A stretch of 64,000 nucleotides of DNA, taken from positions 54,298 to 118,297 of the forward strand of contig DEAD01000002.1 in assembly GCA_002346645.1 (NCBI GenBank), read 5' to 3'. Below are positions 51,881-63,220 of this stretch, piece after piece. The stretch comes from Dehalococcoidia bacterium UBA2991. Lineage in GTDB: Bacteria > Chloroflexota > Dehalococcoidia > Tepidiformales > Tepidiformaceae. Every line of letters starts with the position of its first letter. Position 1 is the first letter of the stretch. The notes below the pieces were generated by a model that ran no database searches, was not told where the DNA came from, and worked only from the letters and a program-made list of their open reading frames with translations. Made by a program: the position numbers and the translations under genes.

Positions 51881-52411
51881 GTGAACTGGGTCTCATTGGT
51901 CATCGTAGTGATCGTGGTGCTGCTCACGTGGCGGGCCTTCCACAGAGGCTTCTTGCGTGAGCTTGTTGGGCTCACAGCCTTGATCCTCGCCGTACCAATA
52001 GCAGGCGTGTTCCACGACGACCTAATCCCAAAAGTGGAACCGCTCGTTGAAAACAGCCTTGCCTCAGCCCTGATCTCATTCTTAGCTATTTTAATTGGCG
52101 TAATTCTGGCGGGGCAGTTAATCAGTTTCCTCCTACGTAGGAGCGTAGACGTTCTCAATCTTGGTGCTGCCGATCGCATTGCAGGGGCGGCATTTGGCTT
52201 CCTTCAGGGGGTCCTGCTTTGCCAAGTATTGCTAATCGCCTTGGTTAACTTCCCAAAGCCCGACGTACTAACCCACATTGACGACTCCCCGATCGCAACC
52301 AGGCTGATTGAGGGAAGCGACTTTGTTCTACCAATCCTTCCCAATGAGTTCGATGAAGCGGTTGAATTATTCATGGAAGGCATTGTTTTACTGGAGCGCA
52401 TCCCCCTTTAA
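51881..52411 (+). CDS. CvpA-family membrane protein
   Basis: A 176-aa protein with four hydrophobic helices. The segment TWRAFHRGFLRELVGLTALIL and LGAADRIAGAAFGFLQGVLL match the CvpA/colicin V production family, which often acts in envelope maintenance. GTG start. It may be separate from ispH, which follows after 258 bases. Confidence 0.85.
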   Translation: MNWVSLVIVVIVVLLTWRAFHRGFLRELVGLTALILAVPIAGVFHDDLIPKVEPLVENSLASALISFLAILIGVILAGQLISFLLRRSVDVLNLGAADRIAGAAFGFLQGVLLCQVLLIALVNFPKPDVLTHIDDSPIATRLIEGSDFVLPILPNEFDEAVELFMEGIVLLERIPL

Positions 52412-52669
52412 ACAATGCCCTTGGATACACGACAGAGGCTTCTGGCCTGGGGTAGTTTCCTCTCAAAGACCCTCCTGGATTAGCAGCTAGGGCTATCTAA
52501 ACAGAACCTATTGGCCACCACGAGTGATTGCCTCTGGGACAAGCGAAACGGGGAGGGGTCACCCTCACAGGAACAAGGGACGAACTCCGATATACACCAG
52601 TTCGATCAAAGGTTGCCTTATACTTTACCGGTACTTTACTTTCGCCCACCGGGTAGAGGGAGGTCAGGT
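52412..52669. other. Leader region before the ispH-hopanoid operon
   Basis: No gene, riboswitch or clear terminator is recognised. The last 60 bases are AT-richer and hold TTGCCT with TTACTT 17 bases later, a weak promoter possibility. GAGGGAGG lies just before the ispH ATG. Confidence 0.3.
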
Positions 52670-53602
52670 ATGGCCGAGATCCTCCGAGCGAGCGAAATGG
52701 GTTTTTGCATGGGAGTGCGACGAGCCGTCCACATCATGGAGGACGAGGCAACCCCCGAGAAACCCATCGCCAGCGCTGGCGAAATAGTGCACAACCCGCA
52801 TGTCGTAGAGCAACTAGAGCGAACCGGCGTTCATCAGTTGCCTGGCCCAGATGAGGTAGACGGCAACTTCGGTGCCATCACAGCAGAGAGGGTCGGTACG
52901 GGCCGTATCGCCATTACTGCCCACGGCGTAGGCGAGAGGGTTTTGCGAGATCTTGAGGGCGCAGGGCTCAACATCATCGACACAACCTGCCCTGTGGTCA
53001 CACGTGCGCAGAGATATGCACAGAAGTTTGTGCGAGATAACTGGCACGCCCTCATCTTTGGGGATCCCGGCCATAAGGAAGTGCGCGGAATCATCGGGTG
53101 GGCACTCGATGAAGAGGGGCAATCCCGTGTCACTGTCGTCGAGCATGCAGACATCGACCACCTTCGCCAAGTAATCGAGAGTTTCCCGGGCGGCTTCCCC
53201 AACAAAATCGGGGTAATGGCACAAACGACCCACAAAATCGATGATTTTGCTCACTTCGTCGGCAACCTAATGCTGTTGCAGCGAGAGGCAAACTTCGAGA
53301 TGCACGTGGTCAATACCCTGTGCCATGCCACAACTGGCCAACAAGCAGCTGCTGCGGAGCTAGCCCACCAGGTAGATGTCATGGTTGTCGTAGGCGGGAA
53401 GAAAAGCGCGAACACACGCCATCTTCGCCAGGTATGTGAAGCTGAGGGGGCAAGGACATACCACGTTGAGAGCGCCCCTGAGCTCCAGCCAGACTGGTTT
53501 GAGGGAGCAGAGCGAATAGGGCTAACAGCCGGCGCCTCAACCCCCGATCGATCAATTGACGAAGTGGAGGAACGACTCACAGAGCTGGTGGGGACTGCGT
53601 GA
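52670..53602 (+). CDS. ispH: 4-hydroxy-3-methylbut-2-enyl diphosphate reductase
   Basis: A 310-aa IspH, the last step of the MEP pathway, giving IPP and DMAPP. Its three cluster cysteines are C13 (GFCMGVRRA), C107 (TTCPVV) and C218 (NTLCHAT), and a conserved THKIDDF segment follows the second. It overlaps shc by 4 bases (GTGA), so precursor supply and hopanoid synthesis are physically linked. Confidence 0.95.
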   Translation: MAEILRASEMGFCMGVRRAVHIMEDEATPEKPIASAGEIVHNPHVVEQLERTGVHQLPGPDEVDGNFGAITAERVGTGRIAITAHGVGERVLRDLEGAGLNIIDTTCPVVTRAQRYAQKFVRDNWHALIFGDPGHKEVRGIIGWALDEEGQSRVTVVEHADIDHLRQVIESFPGGFPNKIGVMAQTTHKIDDFAHFVGNLMLLQREANFEMHVVNTLCHATTGQQAAAAELAHQVDVMVVVGGKKSANTRHLRQVCEAEGARTYHVESAPELQPDWFEGAERIGLTAGASTPDRSIDEVEERLTELVGTA

Positions 53603-55572
53603 CAGCCTCGAGTTCCATCCGTCGTGATGCCACTTCTACTGCATCACCTGACGGTGACAGCACCCTCGATATCTGCATTGACCGGGGCATCAAGCACCTT
53701 CTCTCTCTGCAAGCAGAGGAGGGGTACTGGTGGGCAGAACTTGAATCGAACGCAACTATGGCGGCCGAACACCTTTTGTTGGAACGCTACCTCGGCACAA
53801 ACGATCCGGAACGCGAACAGGGGATCATTCACTACCTACTAGAAATGCAGCGCGAGGACGGCTCTTGGCCCGTTTATTGGGACGGCCCTGGTAACGTCAG
53901 TATTAGCTGCGAGGCCTACTTCGCCCTGAAACTTGCGGGAACTGATCCGGAACGAGAGGAGATGGTTAGAGCCCGCAAATTCATTCGCTCCAAAGGAGGC
54001 GTGAGCACAACCCGCATCTTCACGAAAATCTGGCTAGCACTTTTCGGTCAGTTCGAGTGGTCCGCACTCCCAGCAATGCCCCCCGAGTCGATCCTGATGT
54101 CAGTCTCCTCACCCCTCAATATCTATATGTTCTCTTCCTGGGCACGAGCTACCATCGTGGCGATCTTGATGGTGTGGGCCTACCAACCAGTTTCACCCAT
54201 TCCCACTAGCGCCCACGTCGACGAGCTCTACCTCGAGCCTGAGCACCGCCGCTCCATCAACCTGCGCCGCGATCGCTGGCCCTTTACTTGGCGCAACGCT
54301 TTTCTCGTTTTAAACCGCATTTTGAAGATACATGAGTATTTGCCGTGGAAACCCTTACGAAAGCTTGCACTCCAGAAGTGCGAGCGCTGGCTTATTGAGC
54401 ACCAGGGAGCCGATGGGACATGGGGAGGTATTCAACCACCCTCCGTTTACTCATTGATAGCGCTCAAGGCGCATGGCTACTCTATGGACGATCCAGTAAT
54501 GAAGCAGGGCCTCAAAGGCTTCCTTGGCGACTTCAGCTTACAGCGGGGTAATACCTTCACCGTGCAACCCTGCCTCTCTCCAATATGGGACACAGCCCTA
54601 GCTGTAACAGGTTTACGAGAGGCAGGAGTTCCCGCAGATGACGAAGCGCTAGTGCAAGCAGGCCAATGGATGCTTAATCATGAAGTACAGAATTTGGGGG
54701 ACTGGGCCCTAACAGTCCCTGGCGTCGAACCAGGCGGGTTCCCCTTCGAGTTTTGCAACGAGCTGTACCCTGACACTGATGACACCGCAGAGGTACTAAT
54801 CGCCTTACGGCTACTCAACATGCGAGGCAAGGACGCACCCATTCATCGGGCTAAGAACTGGATGAGAGAAATGCAATCCACCAACGGTGGCTGGGGCGCC
54901 TTTGACAAAGACAACAACGTCGAACGGGTCACGAAAATCCCATTCGCAGACTTTGGCGCCATTCTCGATCCACCCACAGAGGATGTAACAGCACATGTCT
55001 TGGAGGCGTTCGCTCTCGAGGGAACCCCTCCAAGTGACCAGATGATGCAGCGCGCTATTGGCTACCTGTGGGACACACAGGAGCCAGATGGCTCATGGTG
55101 GGGACGCTGGGGAGTGAACTACATATACGGCCTCGGCGCAGCTGTCCCAGCAATAATCGCCGCTGGAGGCGACCCTACTGATTCCCGCCTACGACAGGCT
55201 GTGAAGTGGCTTACAAAACACCAGCTGCCAGACGGGGGATGGGGAGAAAGCTGCGCGACCTACGAAGACCCCACACTGCGGGGGCAGGGCCCAAGCACAG
55301 CTTCGCAGACAGCATGGGCACTACTAGCGATGCTCGCCCTTGAGCCGCCAGACCACCCCACTATCGAACGAGGCATCCACTACCTAGTTCAGAGCCAAAC
55401 GGAAGACGGGGAGTGGATAGAGCCACATTTCACAGGAACCGGCTTTCCAGGAGACTTCATGTTGAAGTACCACCTCTACCGAAACTATTGGCCCCTATGG
55501 GCCCTAGGGCGCTACCGACGTCTGTGCGAGGAAAATCCCATTCACCTGGTCAATACGGACCCTCTCGGATGA
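53599..55572 (+). CDS. shc: Squalene-hopene cyclase
   Basis: A 657-aa class II cyclase that turns squalene into hopene or hopanol. The catalytic acid is D394 of the DxDD motif (D392-T-D394-D395 in YPDTDDTA). Several QW repeats are visible, such as QEPDGSWWGRW and QLPDGGWGES. It has a GTG start and is also called hpnF. It is membrane-associated. Confidence 0.97.
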   Translation: MTASSSIRRDATSTASPDGDSTLDICIDRGIKHLLSLQAEEGYWWAELESNATMAAEHLLLERYLGTNDPEREQGIIHYLLEMQREDGSWPVYWDGPGNVSISCEAYFALKLAGTDPEREEMVRARKFIRSKGGVSTTRIFTKIWLALFGQFEWSALPAMPPESILMSVSSPLNIYMFSSWARATIVAILMVWAYQPVSPIPTSAHVDELYLEPEHRRSINLRRDRWPFTWRNAFLVLNRILKIHEYLPWKPLRKLALQKCERWLIEHQGADGTWGGIQPPSVYSLIALKAHGYSMDDPVMKQGLKGFLGDFSLQRGNTFTVQPCLSPIWDTALAVTGLREAGVPADDEALVQAGQWMLNHEVQNLGDWALTVPGVEPGGFPFEFCNELYPDTDDTAEVLIALRLLNMRGKDAPIHRAKNWMREMQSTNGGWGAFDKDNNVERVTKIPFADFGAILDPPTEDVTAHVLEAFALEGTPPSDQMMQRAIGYLWDTQEPDGSWWGRWGVNYIYGLGAAVPAIIAAGGDPTDSRLRQAVKWLTKHQLPDGGWGESCATYEDPTLRGQGPSTASQTAWALLAMLALEPPDHPTIERGIHYLVQSQTEDGEWIEPHFTGTGFPGDFMLKYHLYRNYWPLWALGRYRRLCEENPIHLVNTDPLG

Positions 55573-56462
55573 CCACCAGAAACGACCTACGGCGTTGGCC
55601 CGTAGAACGGCCCACGACCCTGCAAGAGGCCTACGCATGGTGCGAGCGCTATGCCCGACGCCACGACGAAAACTTCACTGTCGTTTCATCTCTATTGCCA
55701 AAGAAGCTGCGTCGCCATTTCTTTGCCGTCTATTCCTTCTCTCGCTATACGGATGACCTTGGGGACGAAGCCGAGGGAGATAAACTCGCACTTCTGGATG
55801 CGTGGGAACAGGACCTTCTTGAGGCAACCACCGGAAACCCCCACAGACCCCTTTTAATTGCCCTTTCCAAGACGATTGAACAATGCGAAATCCCACTGGA
55901 TCCCTTCCTCCGGCTGATCGAAGCCAACCGTATTGATCAGCGGATCTCGCGCTTCACCACCTATTCAGACCTGATTAAGTACTGCACCTACTCGGCCACA
56001 CCCGTAGGGCAGATGGTATTGGCAGTATTGGGGTATCGAGATGAAGAGCGCATCGCCCTTTCCGACCAGACATGCATAGGGCTCCAGCTTGCTAACTTCT
56101 GGCAGGATGTTTCAGTAGATGTCGACAAGGGTCGTATCTACATTCCCCAGGAGGACCTTGAGCGATTCGGTTGTGACGACCAACAAATTATCGATCGGCG
56201 TTTCAATGATCGTTACCGCGAACTAATGCAATTTCAAGTAACACGTGCACGGGCTTTATTCAGCGAGGGCAAAAAGCTGGAGGCGCGTGTCTCGCGCTCA
56301 GTCCGGACTGACATCCGGCTGTTCCGGTTGGGAGGGGAAGCTATCCTCAACGCCATCGAGGCGGGCGGGTACGACACGCTCAGCACTCGTCCTCGCGTGA
56401 CCAAAGCCACAAAAATACGGTTGGCACTAAATAGCAGCGCTCGTATTGCGCTAGGAATATGA
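55569..56462 (+). CDS. hpnC: Hydroxysqualene synthase HpnC
   Basis: A 297-aa prenyl-condensing enzyme. The first Asp-rich motif SRYTDDLGDE has D62, D63 and D66, and the second is NFWQDVSVDVDKGR with D180 and D184. With HpnD and HpnE it makes squalene from farnesyl diphosphate in three steps. The ATG overlaps the shc stop. Confidence 0.93.
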   Translation: MTTRNDLRRWPVERPTTLQEAYAWCERYARRHDENFTVVSSLLPKKLRRHFFAVYSFSRYTDDLGDEAEGDKLALLDAWEQDLLEATTGNPHRPLLIALSKTIEQCEIPLDPFLRLIEANRIDQRISRFTTYSDLIKYCTYSATPVGQMVLAVLGYRDEERIALSDQTCIGLQLANFWQDVSVDVDKGRIYIPQEDLERFGCDDQQIIDRRFNDRYRELMQFQVTRARALFSEGKKLEARVSRSVRTDIRLFRLGGEAILNAIEAGGYDTLSTRPRVTKATKIRLALNSSARIALGI

Positions 56463-56483
56463 GCTAAAAGGAGGGGGTACATC

Positions 56484-57404
56484 ATGGCGTTCGATGTGTT
56501 CAACGAGCTGGCTGCTCATGCCAACGAGCGCTTTACACCGGATGAAGCCTACGAATGGTGCAGGACCTATACGAAGGACCGAGCATCCAACTTCTACTAC
56601 GCCTTCACTATTCTCCCAGAGGAGAAACGCAATGCTATCTACGCCGCCTACGCTTTCAGTGGATACGTAGACGACATTGCCGACGAGTTGACGGATCGTT
56701 CGCGACAAGAGGAGGAGATTGCACTCGCCCGGCAACGCCTGAATACCTGCTATTCAGGTGAGCGTCAGGGCCCATTGTTCATTGCCCTTGGAGATGCGGT
56801 AGACCGCTTCGCCATGCCCCAAAAACACTTCGAGGAGCTCGTGAATGGGGTGGAGATGGACTTCACAATCAACCGTTACCAGACTTGGACGGATTTGCGC
56901 CAGTACTGCTACCGCGTGGCCTCAATGGTGGGGCACATCTGCGTTTCCATCTTCGGTGCTAAACCAGATCCCCGAGCGGAAGAATTCGCTACTAGCATGG
57001 GGATCGGCTTACAGATCGTAAACATCATGCGCGACGTACGAGAGGATGCTGAACGTGGCCGTGTTTACTTCCCCACCGACGAGCTAAAGGCCCATAACCT
57101 CACACCAGAGGACATCCTGGCCTGCACCTACGACGAGCGCTTCATATCAATGATGGAGGCCCAGGGAGAGCGCGCCCATCGATACTTCCGCCGTGGCCGC
57201 CATCTGCTGCCGTTACTCGACATTCGATCGCGCATGTGTGTGAACGTTTTGCAGGGGGTCTATTTCGAGCTGCTCCAGCAAATCGAGGCTCGTAACTACG
57301 ATGTTCTTTCTGAGCGAGTGGGCCTGAGCAGTCGTGAAAAGGCCTCCTCCATCGCACGCCTTTGGGCCTCTGCCGTGTTTCTGCGGCCCCCGCGCTTCGA
57401 CTGA
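56484..57404 (+). CDS. hpnD: Presqualene diphosphate synthase HpnD
   Basis: A 306-aa squalene/phytoene synthase-family enzyme. Asp motifs are GYVDDIADE (D63, D64, D67) and IMRDVREDAERGR (D184, D188). It converts two farnesyl diphosphates to presqualene diphosphate. AAAAGGAGGG precedes the ATG. It differs from HpnC in the longer catalytic core. Confidence 0.93.
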   Translation: MAFDVFNELAAHANERFTPDEAYEWCRTYTKDRASNFYYAFTILPEEKRNAIYAAYAFSGYVDDIADELTDRSRQEEEIALARQRLNTCYSGERQGPLFIALGDAVDRFAMPQKHFEELVNGVEMDFTINRYQTWTDLRQYCYRVASMVGHICVSIFGAKPDPRAEEFATSMGIGLQIVNIMRDVREDAERGRVYFPTDELKAHNLTPEDILACTYDERFISMMEAQGERAHRYFRRGRHLLPLLDIRSRMCVNVLQGVYFELLQQIEARNYDVLSERVGLSSREKASSIARLWASAVFLRPPRFD

Positions 57405-57417
57405 AACCGAAAAAGAC

Positions 57418-58767
<1,350 letters not shown>

Positions 58768-58821
58768 CCTTCCTGGCATTCGCTCCGTATGCTTTGCCAC
58801 CAACTTCACGGAGGAAGAGCT

Positions 58822-59847
58822 ATGGGCATTCCCTTGCGTCAGGCATTCGCTGTTAGCCGATACCTGCTGAAGCAGAAATTGCTTCGCAAGGAGCGCTATC
58901 CACTGGTACTCATGCTGGAGCCGCTCTACCGATGCAACCTGGAATGCGAGGGCTGCGGAAAGATCCAGCACCCGGAAGAGATCTTGGACACTTACCTCTC
59001 TCCTGAAGAATGCTGGGAAGCCGCCGATGAGTGCGGCGCACCAGTAGTTTCTATCGCTGGAGGGGAGCCCCTCATCCACCCACAGATCGACGAGATTGTC
59101 GCGGGGTTGATTGAGCGCAAGAAGTTTGTCTACCTATGCACCAACGCAATTCTGCTCGACCGTTGGCTACCGAAGATAAAGCCTTCGCCCTACCTCACCG
59201 TTAGCGTCCATATGGATGGGCTGCGAGAGCAACACGACAAGGCAGTAGATCGCGATGGCGTTTTCGACAAAGCAGTAGCTGGCATTCGGAAAGCAAAGGA
59301 GCAGGGCTACCGAGTCAGCACGAATACAACCGTCTTCAACGATAGTTCCCCACAAGAAATGGGGGACCTATTTAACTTCCTGATGGACGACCTAAACGTT
59401 GATGGGATGATGGTCTCGCCAGGATACGACTATCCGAAAGCACCCAATCAAAGCGTATTTCTAAAACGCCCAGAAATGATCTCGACATTCAATTCGATCC
59501 TGGATTCACCTGACCGACGGCGCTGGCGTTTCTTCCACACACCAGTTTTCCTGGACTTCCTTCAAGGGAAGCGGGCAATGCAGTGCACCGCCTGGGGAAA
59601 TCCAACACGGAGCGTCCTGGGTTGGCAAAGGCCTTGTTATCTGATGAACGAAAGCTATGCAAAGAGCTTCGTCGAACTGATCGACGAAACGGAGTGGGAG
59701 CGCTACGGCTATGGACGCGATGCACGATGCACAAACTGCATGGCACATTGCGGCTATGAAGCTACCGCCGTCGGTGCAACCATGTCGAGCCCGCTGGAGG
59801 GAATTCGCGCGGCGCTCGGCACTATAGGCGGCCGCGGCAGTTCGTGA
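58822..59847 (+). CDS. hpnH: Adenosylhopane-forming radical SAM protein HpnH
   Basis: A 341-aa radical SAM enzyme that attaches the adenosyl group to hopene. The cluster motif is C38-x3-C42-x2-C45 (RCNLECEGC), with VSIAGGEPLIHPQ for SAM binding and C-terminal cysteines in ARCTNCMAHCGYE. The ATG at 58822 follows GGAGGAAG; a longer frame to 58789 is less likely. Confidence 0.95.
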   Translation: MGIPLRQAFAVSRYLLKQKLLRKERYPLVLMLEPLYRCNLECEGCGKIQHPEEILDTYLSPEECWEAADECGAPVVSIAGGEPLIHPQIDEIVAGLIERKKFVYLCTNAILLDRWLPKIKPSPYLTVSVHMDGLREQHDKAVDRDGVFDKAVAGIRKAKEQGYRVSTNTTVFNDSSPQEMGDLFNFLMDDLNVDGMMVSPGYDYPKAPNQSVFLKRPEMISTFNSILDSPDRRRWRFFHTPVFLDFLQGKRAMQCTAWGNPTRSVLGWQRPCYLMNESYAKSFVELIDETEWERYGYGRDARCTNCMAHCGYEATAVGATMSSPLEGIRAALGTIGGRGSS

Positions 59848-60527
59848 GCCTAGCGATCGTCGCACCTACGACACGCGAGGCACGCGCAGTCGGCCCGGAG
59901 TGCCAAGTAACTGGAACAGGTAAGCAGGGCGAGCAAAGACTGGCAGAGATCCTACGGGAGCAAAAGCCCACCACAGTTCTCATTACCGGCCTCTGTGGAG
60001 GTCTTGATCCCTCCCTTGGTCCCGGTGACCTGATCCTAGCGAGGGAAGTCTTCCAAGAGGACGGCGTCGGGCTAAAGCCTCCCGAAATGACCGTGACCAG
60101 CGCTCGCCGAGCTCTGCGGAAGGGAAAGACAAGATTCGTTTGCTCCGGGCTGGTAACAGTGGAAGCGCCAGCGGCCACCCCTGGTACTAAACTTGAACTA
60201 TGGAACATTCACGGAGCAGCAGGGGTAGATATGGAGACCGCCTCCTTCGCCCGAGTGGCAATGGAGCAGGGAGTGGACTGGATCGCCTTACGGGCGGTAA
60301 TCGATCCAGCAGCGATGTCATTACCTCGCACGATCCACGACTGGAATGGCCAGGAAAGTGATCTGGCAATTGCCCTACGGCTCGCCCGACAACCGCATAA
60401 CTGGCTCGCTAGTGGGCGACTCCTCATTTCACTGCGGTCGGCGTTGAAGTCCCTACGACTGGGCACACCCATAGTTGCGCGGGTGGCCCGAGATACAGTA
60501 CCGCTAGGCGATGACCTGCTAGCCTGA
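59844..60527 (+). CDS. hpnG: Hopanoid-associated nucleoside phosphorylase HpnG
   Basis: A 227-aa phosphorylase-family protein. LITGLCGGLDPSLGPGDLILA and GVDMETASFARVA are the nucleoside phosphorylase motifs. It removes adenine from adenosylhopane to give ribosylhopane phosphate. GTG start overlaps hpnH in a GTGA. Confidence 0.9.
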   Translation: MSLAIVAPTTREARAVGPECQVTGTGKQGEQRLAEILREQKPTTVLITGLCGGLDPSLGPGDLILAREVFQEDGVGLKPPEMTVTSARRALRKGKTRFVCSGLVTVEAPAATPGTKLELWNIHGAAGVDMETASFARVAMEQGVDWIALRAVIDPAAMSLPRTIHDWNGQESDLAIALRLARQPHNWLASGRLLISLRSALKSLRLGTPIVARVARDTVPLGDDLLA

Positions 60528-61327
60528 TGAGCACCCCTCTTGTCGTAGTAATTACTGGTGCAAGCGCAGGTATCGGTCGCGCAACGGCAATCCGATTCGC
60601 CCGCGAAAGAGCATCCCTCGTATTAGCGGCACGTTCGCAGGAGATACTGGAGCAGCTTGCAGAGAATCTCGAACAGCGCTACGAGATTGAGACACTAGTA
60701 GTGCAATGCGACGTGCGCAATCACAAGAACATAGATTCCCTCATCGAAGCAGCAATAGGAAAATTCGGTCGAATTGACGTGCTTGTGAACAACGCCGGAT
60801 ACGGCCTTTACGGGCGAATCGAAGACACCCCAGAGCAGGCTTTTCGGGATGTTATTGAGACTAATGTACTTGCAGTCCACCACACCATCCGCCTGGTGTT
60901 ACCGCATATGCGCCAGCAGGGTTCGGGGCACATCGTCAACGTGGGGTCGATAGTAGGGAAACGCAGTTGGCCATATCACGGGGCTTACGCTGCCAGCAAG
61001 TTCGCCTTGACGGGCCTGACACAGGCCCTGCGGGGGGAACTTGCTGGGTCTGGTGTGACCACGACGCTAGTTCTACCAGCAAGCACTGAAACCGAATTCT
61101 TTGCGAAAGCACAAACCTACTCACCCGAGTATGCCCCTGCCCCACTCGGACCAGTACAGAAGCCAGACCAGGTTGCACGAACCATCGTGCAGTCAGTACG
61201 TAAACCATCGCCTGAGCAGCATCTGCAACCACTAATGCGCATCGCCCATGTACTTGCAGATGCCTTCCCGGGATTAACAGCGTTGGCTAGTGAGATCCAC
61301 TACCGGTTGCTACAGCAACACAGATAA
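60527..61327 (+). CDS. Short-chain dehydrogenase in hopanoid operon
   Basis: A 266-aa classical SDR: ITGASAGIGRA, NNAGYG, catalytic serine in VNVGSIVG and YAASKFA (Tyr-x3-Lys). Its start overlaps the hpnG stop by one base. A helical C-terminus (LMRIAHVLADAFPGLTALAS) could dock to the membrane. It may reduce or oxidise a hopanoid side chain; that is inference from position. Confidence 0.82.
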   Translation: MSTPLVVVITGASAGIGRATAIRFARERASLVLAARSQEILEQLAENLEQRYEIETLVVQCDVRNHKNIDSLIEAAIGKFGRIDVLVNNAGYGLYGRIEDTPEQAFRDVIETNVLAVHHTIRLVLPHMRQQGSGHIVNVGSIVGKRSWPYHGAYAASKFALTGLTQALRGELAGSGVTTTLVLPASTETEFFAKAQTYSPEYAPAPLGPVQKPDQVARTIVQSVRKPSPEQHLQPLMRIAHVLADAFPGLTALASEIHYRLLQQHR

Positions 61328-61407
61328 GACCCCCAACTGGGGCACCTGAGCGGCTGAACGGACAGTAACACCGCCCCTCCAGCCGAATTAGCTAAAACTG
61401 TGGGATC

Positions 61408-63051
61408 TCACTCCCGGGATACCCAATTGTCGAGCAGCTGGTGGAAGTGACGAATCTTTGTTTCGCCATAGTTCCCGAACTGCAAGCGATCTTTCTTCGT
61501 GGCATGCAACCCCAGCTGCACTCGGGGCAAGTTATAGGTGTCCTGGTTGAACACACGGGCCAGCATTCCCAGCTCAGGTGCTGCCGTCCAATCATCATCG
61601 ACATCGATCCAATGTATGGGAGCGGCAGGCGGCCGCTCACCGTCTTGGGGATAAGGTGCTAAGTAAATGCATTCCATAATGCTTTCGTCGGGATTGTTCC
61701 CGTTCGGGCGGAACCTATAAACAATGCGGTTAAACGATCCCCAAGGATGAAAGTTGGGGAACAGCGTGAAATAGATGCTGTCGTTCAACTCCGCATCTGG
61801 CACGTTGTCCACCAAATCACCTAGTACAGGTCGCAACCCATCGCGAATGGCGGCCGCCCCAATCTCCCTGACAGAAGCATCGTTGGAAGGCATCGCCGCC
61901 ATCTGTTCCATACGCTTATCCATCTCTTCTGCAGCACTCTCTGCTTCCACTATTTCGTCGCTGCCGTTTGTATCTGCGGGGAGAATGTCTCCTCTCCGCT
62001 TCCGCCAAAGCTCGTCGTCTGCCTCCAACTGTTTTCCCGCGAGCCACTGACACATGTGCGGATCGGCTTCACCCAGATCCCCATTGATCCAGACACCACC
62101 CTCAGTGAAGAGACCAGTCCGACCGTCCCTAGAGGTGACTAGAACGGTGCCATCCTCCTGTGTGTCATAGATAGCACCCGTAAGTGGGTGGCGCATCTTG
62201 AAGGGGCTCGCATCAGGCAATGGTTGTTCTTCGGGAACATTGGAAAGGTGGGGACTGGGAACTCCATTTGGAGTTATCGCCCGGGCATAGTTGCCGAAAA
62301 CATCGTATTTAGAGTTCGCATCGCAGATCCCAGCAAGAATCTGCGGGTGGGTTGCCACAACATGATAGGCCTCCATGAAGGCCTCCTGAGCCACTTTCCA
62401 GTTGCAACGCAAAACCTTGGCGACGTGCGCCTCCTTGTAACGCTTCTCGTAGGGAAGGAGAGTGAAGTGGCTCTCTAAATCTCCCACAAAATCCTCGAAC
62501 GGCTCAGCATCAGGATCAGGATTAATGAAAATAAACCCTCCCCAGCGGGCTACTTTCACTTCGGGAAGCGATTGTTCATCGGGGTTCACATAGGGAAAGT
62601 CCCACTGACAAGGGATTTCCTTCAAAGTGCCATCGAGGTTCCAAGTCCAACCGTGGAAGGCACAACGCAGGTCACGGGCGCGCTTGCCATCTTCGTTTCG
62701 AAGCAGACGTCCCCGATGGAGACAAGCGTTGTAATAGGCCTTGAATTCCTCCTCACCCACACGCACCACAAGGTAGGACAAGTCAGCAAGCTCATACACA
62801 AGGTAATCCCCGACATCGGGAATATCATCCTCATGACAGGCCATCTGCCAGACGCGCTTCCAGAGCTTTTCGATCTCTATGTCGTGCCACTCACGCGAGA
62901 TGTATCGCTCCACAGGAACAAGGGTTGGCTCGCCACGATCTAGGGGGGAATCACGGAGCAAGTACTCCGGTACGGGATGGCTATCCTCAGCCAAGAGCTG
63001 GTTGTATGCCACGCCAGCCGATCGATCAGTACCAGTCAGAGTTTCGGTCAT
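61408..63051 (-). CDS. Rieske aromatic-ring-type oxygenase, alpha subunit
   Basis: A 547-aa Rieske non-haem iron oxygenase. The 2Fe-2S ligands are C110/H112 (ACLHRGR) and C130/H133 (CAFHGW). The catalytic iron site has H230 and H235 (EAYHVVATHPQ), with a later acid expected. The protein is longer than most, with an insert near 320-420 rich in acidic residues. No reductase or ferredoxin is next to it. It is divergent from the SDR downstream. Confidence 0.9.
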   Translation of the reverse strand: MTETLTGTDRSAGVAYNQLLAEDSHPVPEYLLRDSPLDRGEPTLVPVERYISREWHDIEIEKLWKRVWQMACHEDDIPDVGDYLVYELADLSYLVVRVGEEEFKAYYNACLHRGRLLRNEDGKRARDLRCAFHGWTWNLDGTLKEIPCQWDFPYVNPDEQSLPEVKVARWGGFIFINPDPDAEPFEDFVGDLESHFTLLPYEKRYKEAHVAKVLRCNWKVAQEAFMEAYHVVATHPQILAGICDANSKYDVFGNYARAITPNGVPSPHLSNVPEEQPLPDASPFKMRHPLTGAIYDTQEDGTVLVTSRDGRTGLFTEGGVWINGDLGEADPHMCQWLAGKQLEADDELWRKRRGDILPADTNGSDEIVEAESAAEEMDKRMEQMAAMPSNDASVREIGAAAIRDGLRPVLGDLVDNVPDAELNDSIYFTLFPNFHPWGSFNRIVYRFRPNGNNPDESIMECIYLAPYPQDGERPPAAPIHWIDVDDDWTAAPELGMLARVFNQDTYNLPRVQLGLHATKKDRLQFGNYGETKIRHFHQLLDNWVSRE

Positions 63052-63220
63052 TTTTTTAAGACTCCCCTCAAAACCTTCTTAAGGTCTTTGATTCGCGCCG
63101 GATAGTAGCAGAGAGAGAGGCTAATCTGGAATTACCATCTTCTGCCTTTGCCTTGAGGTAGGCTGACGTGCGCGCAGCAGAATTCTGTCGCGAGCCACCA
63201 AAAAAGAAGGATGGGACACA

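Noticed and set aside
52412..52669. Riboswitch or small RNA before ispH
   Set aside because: No conserved motif or strong paired structure could be identified by eye.
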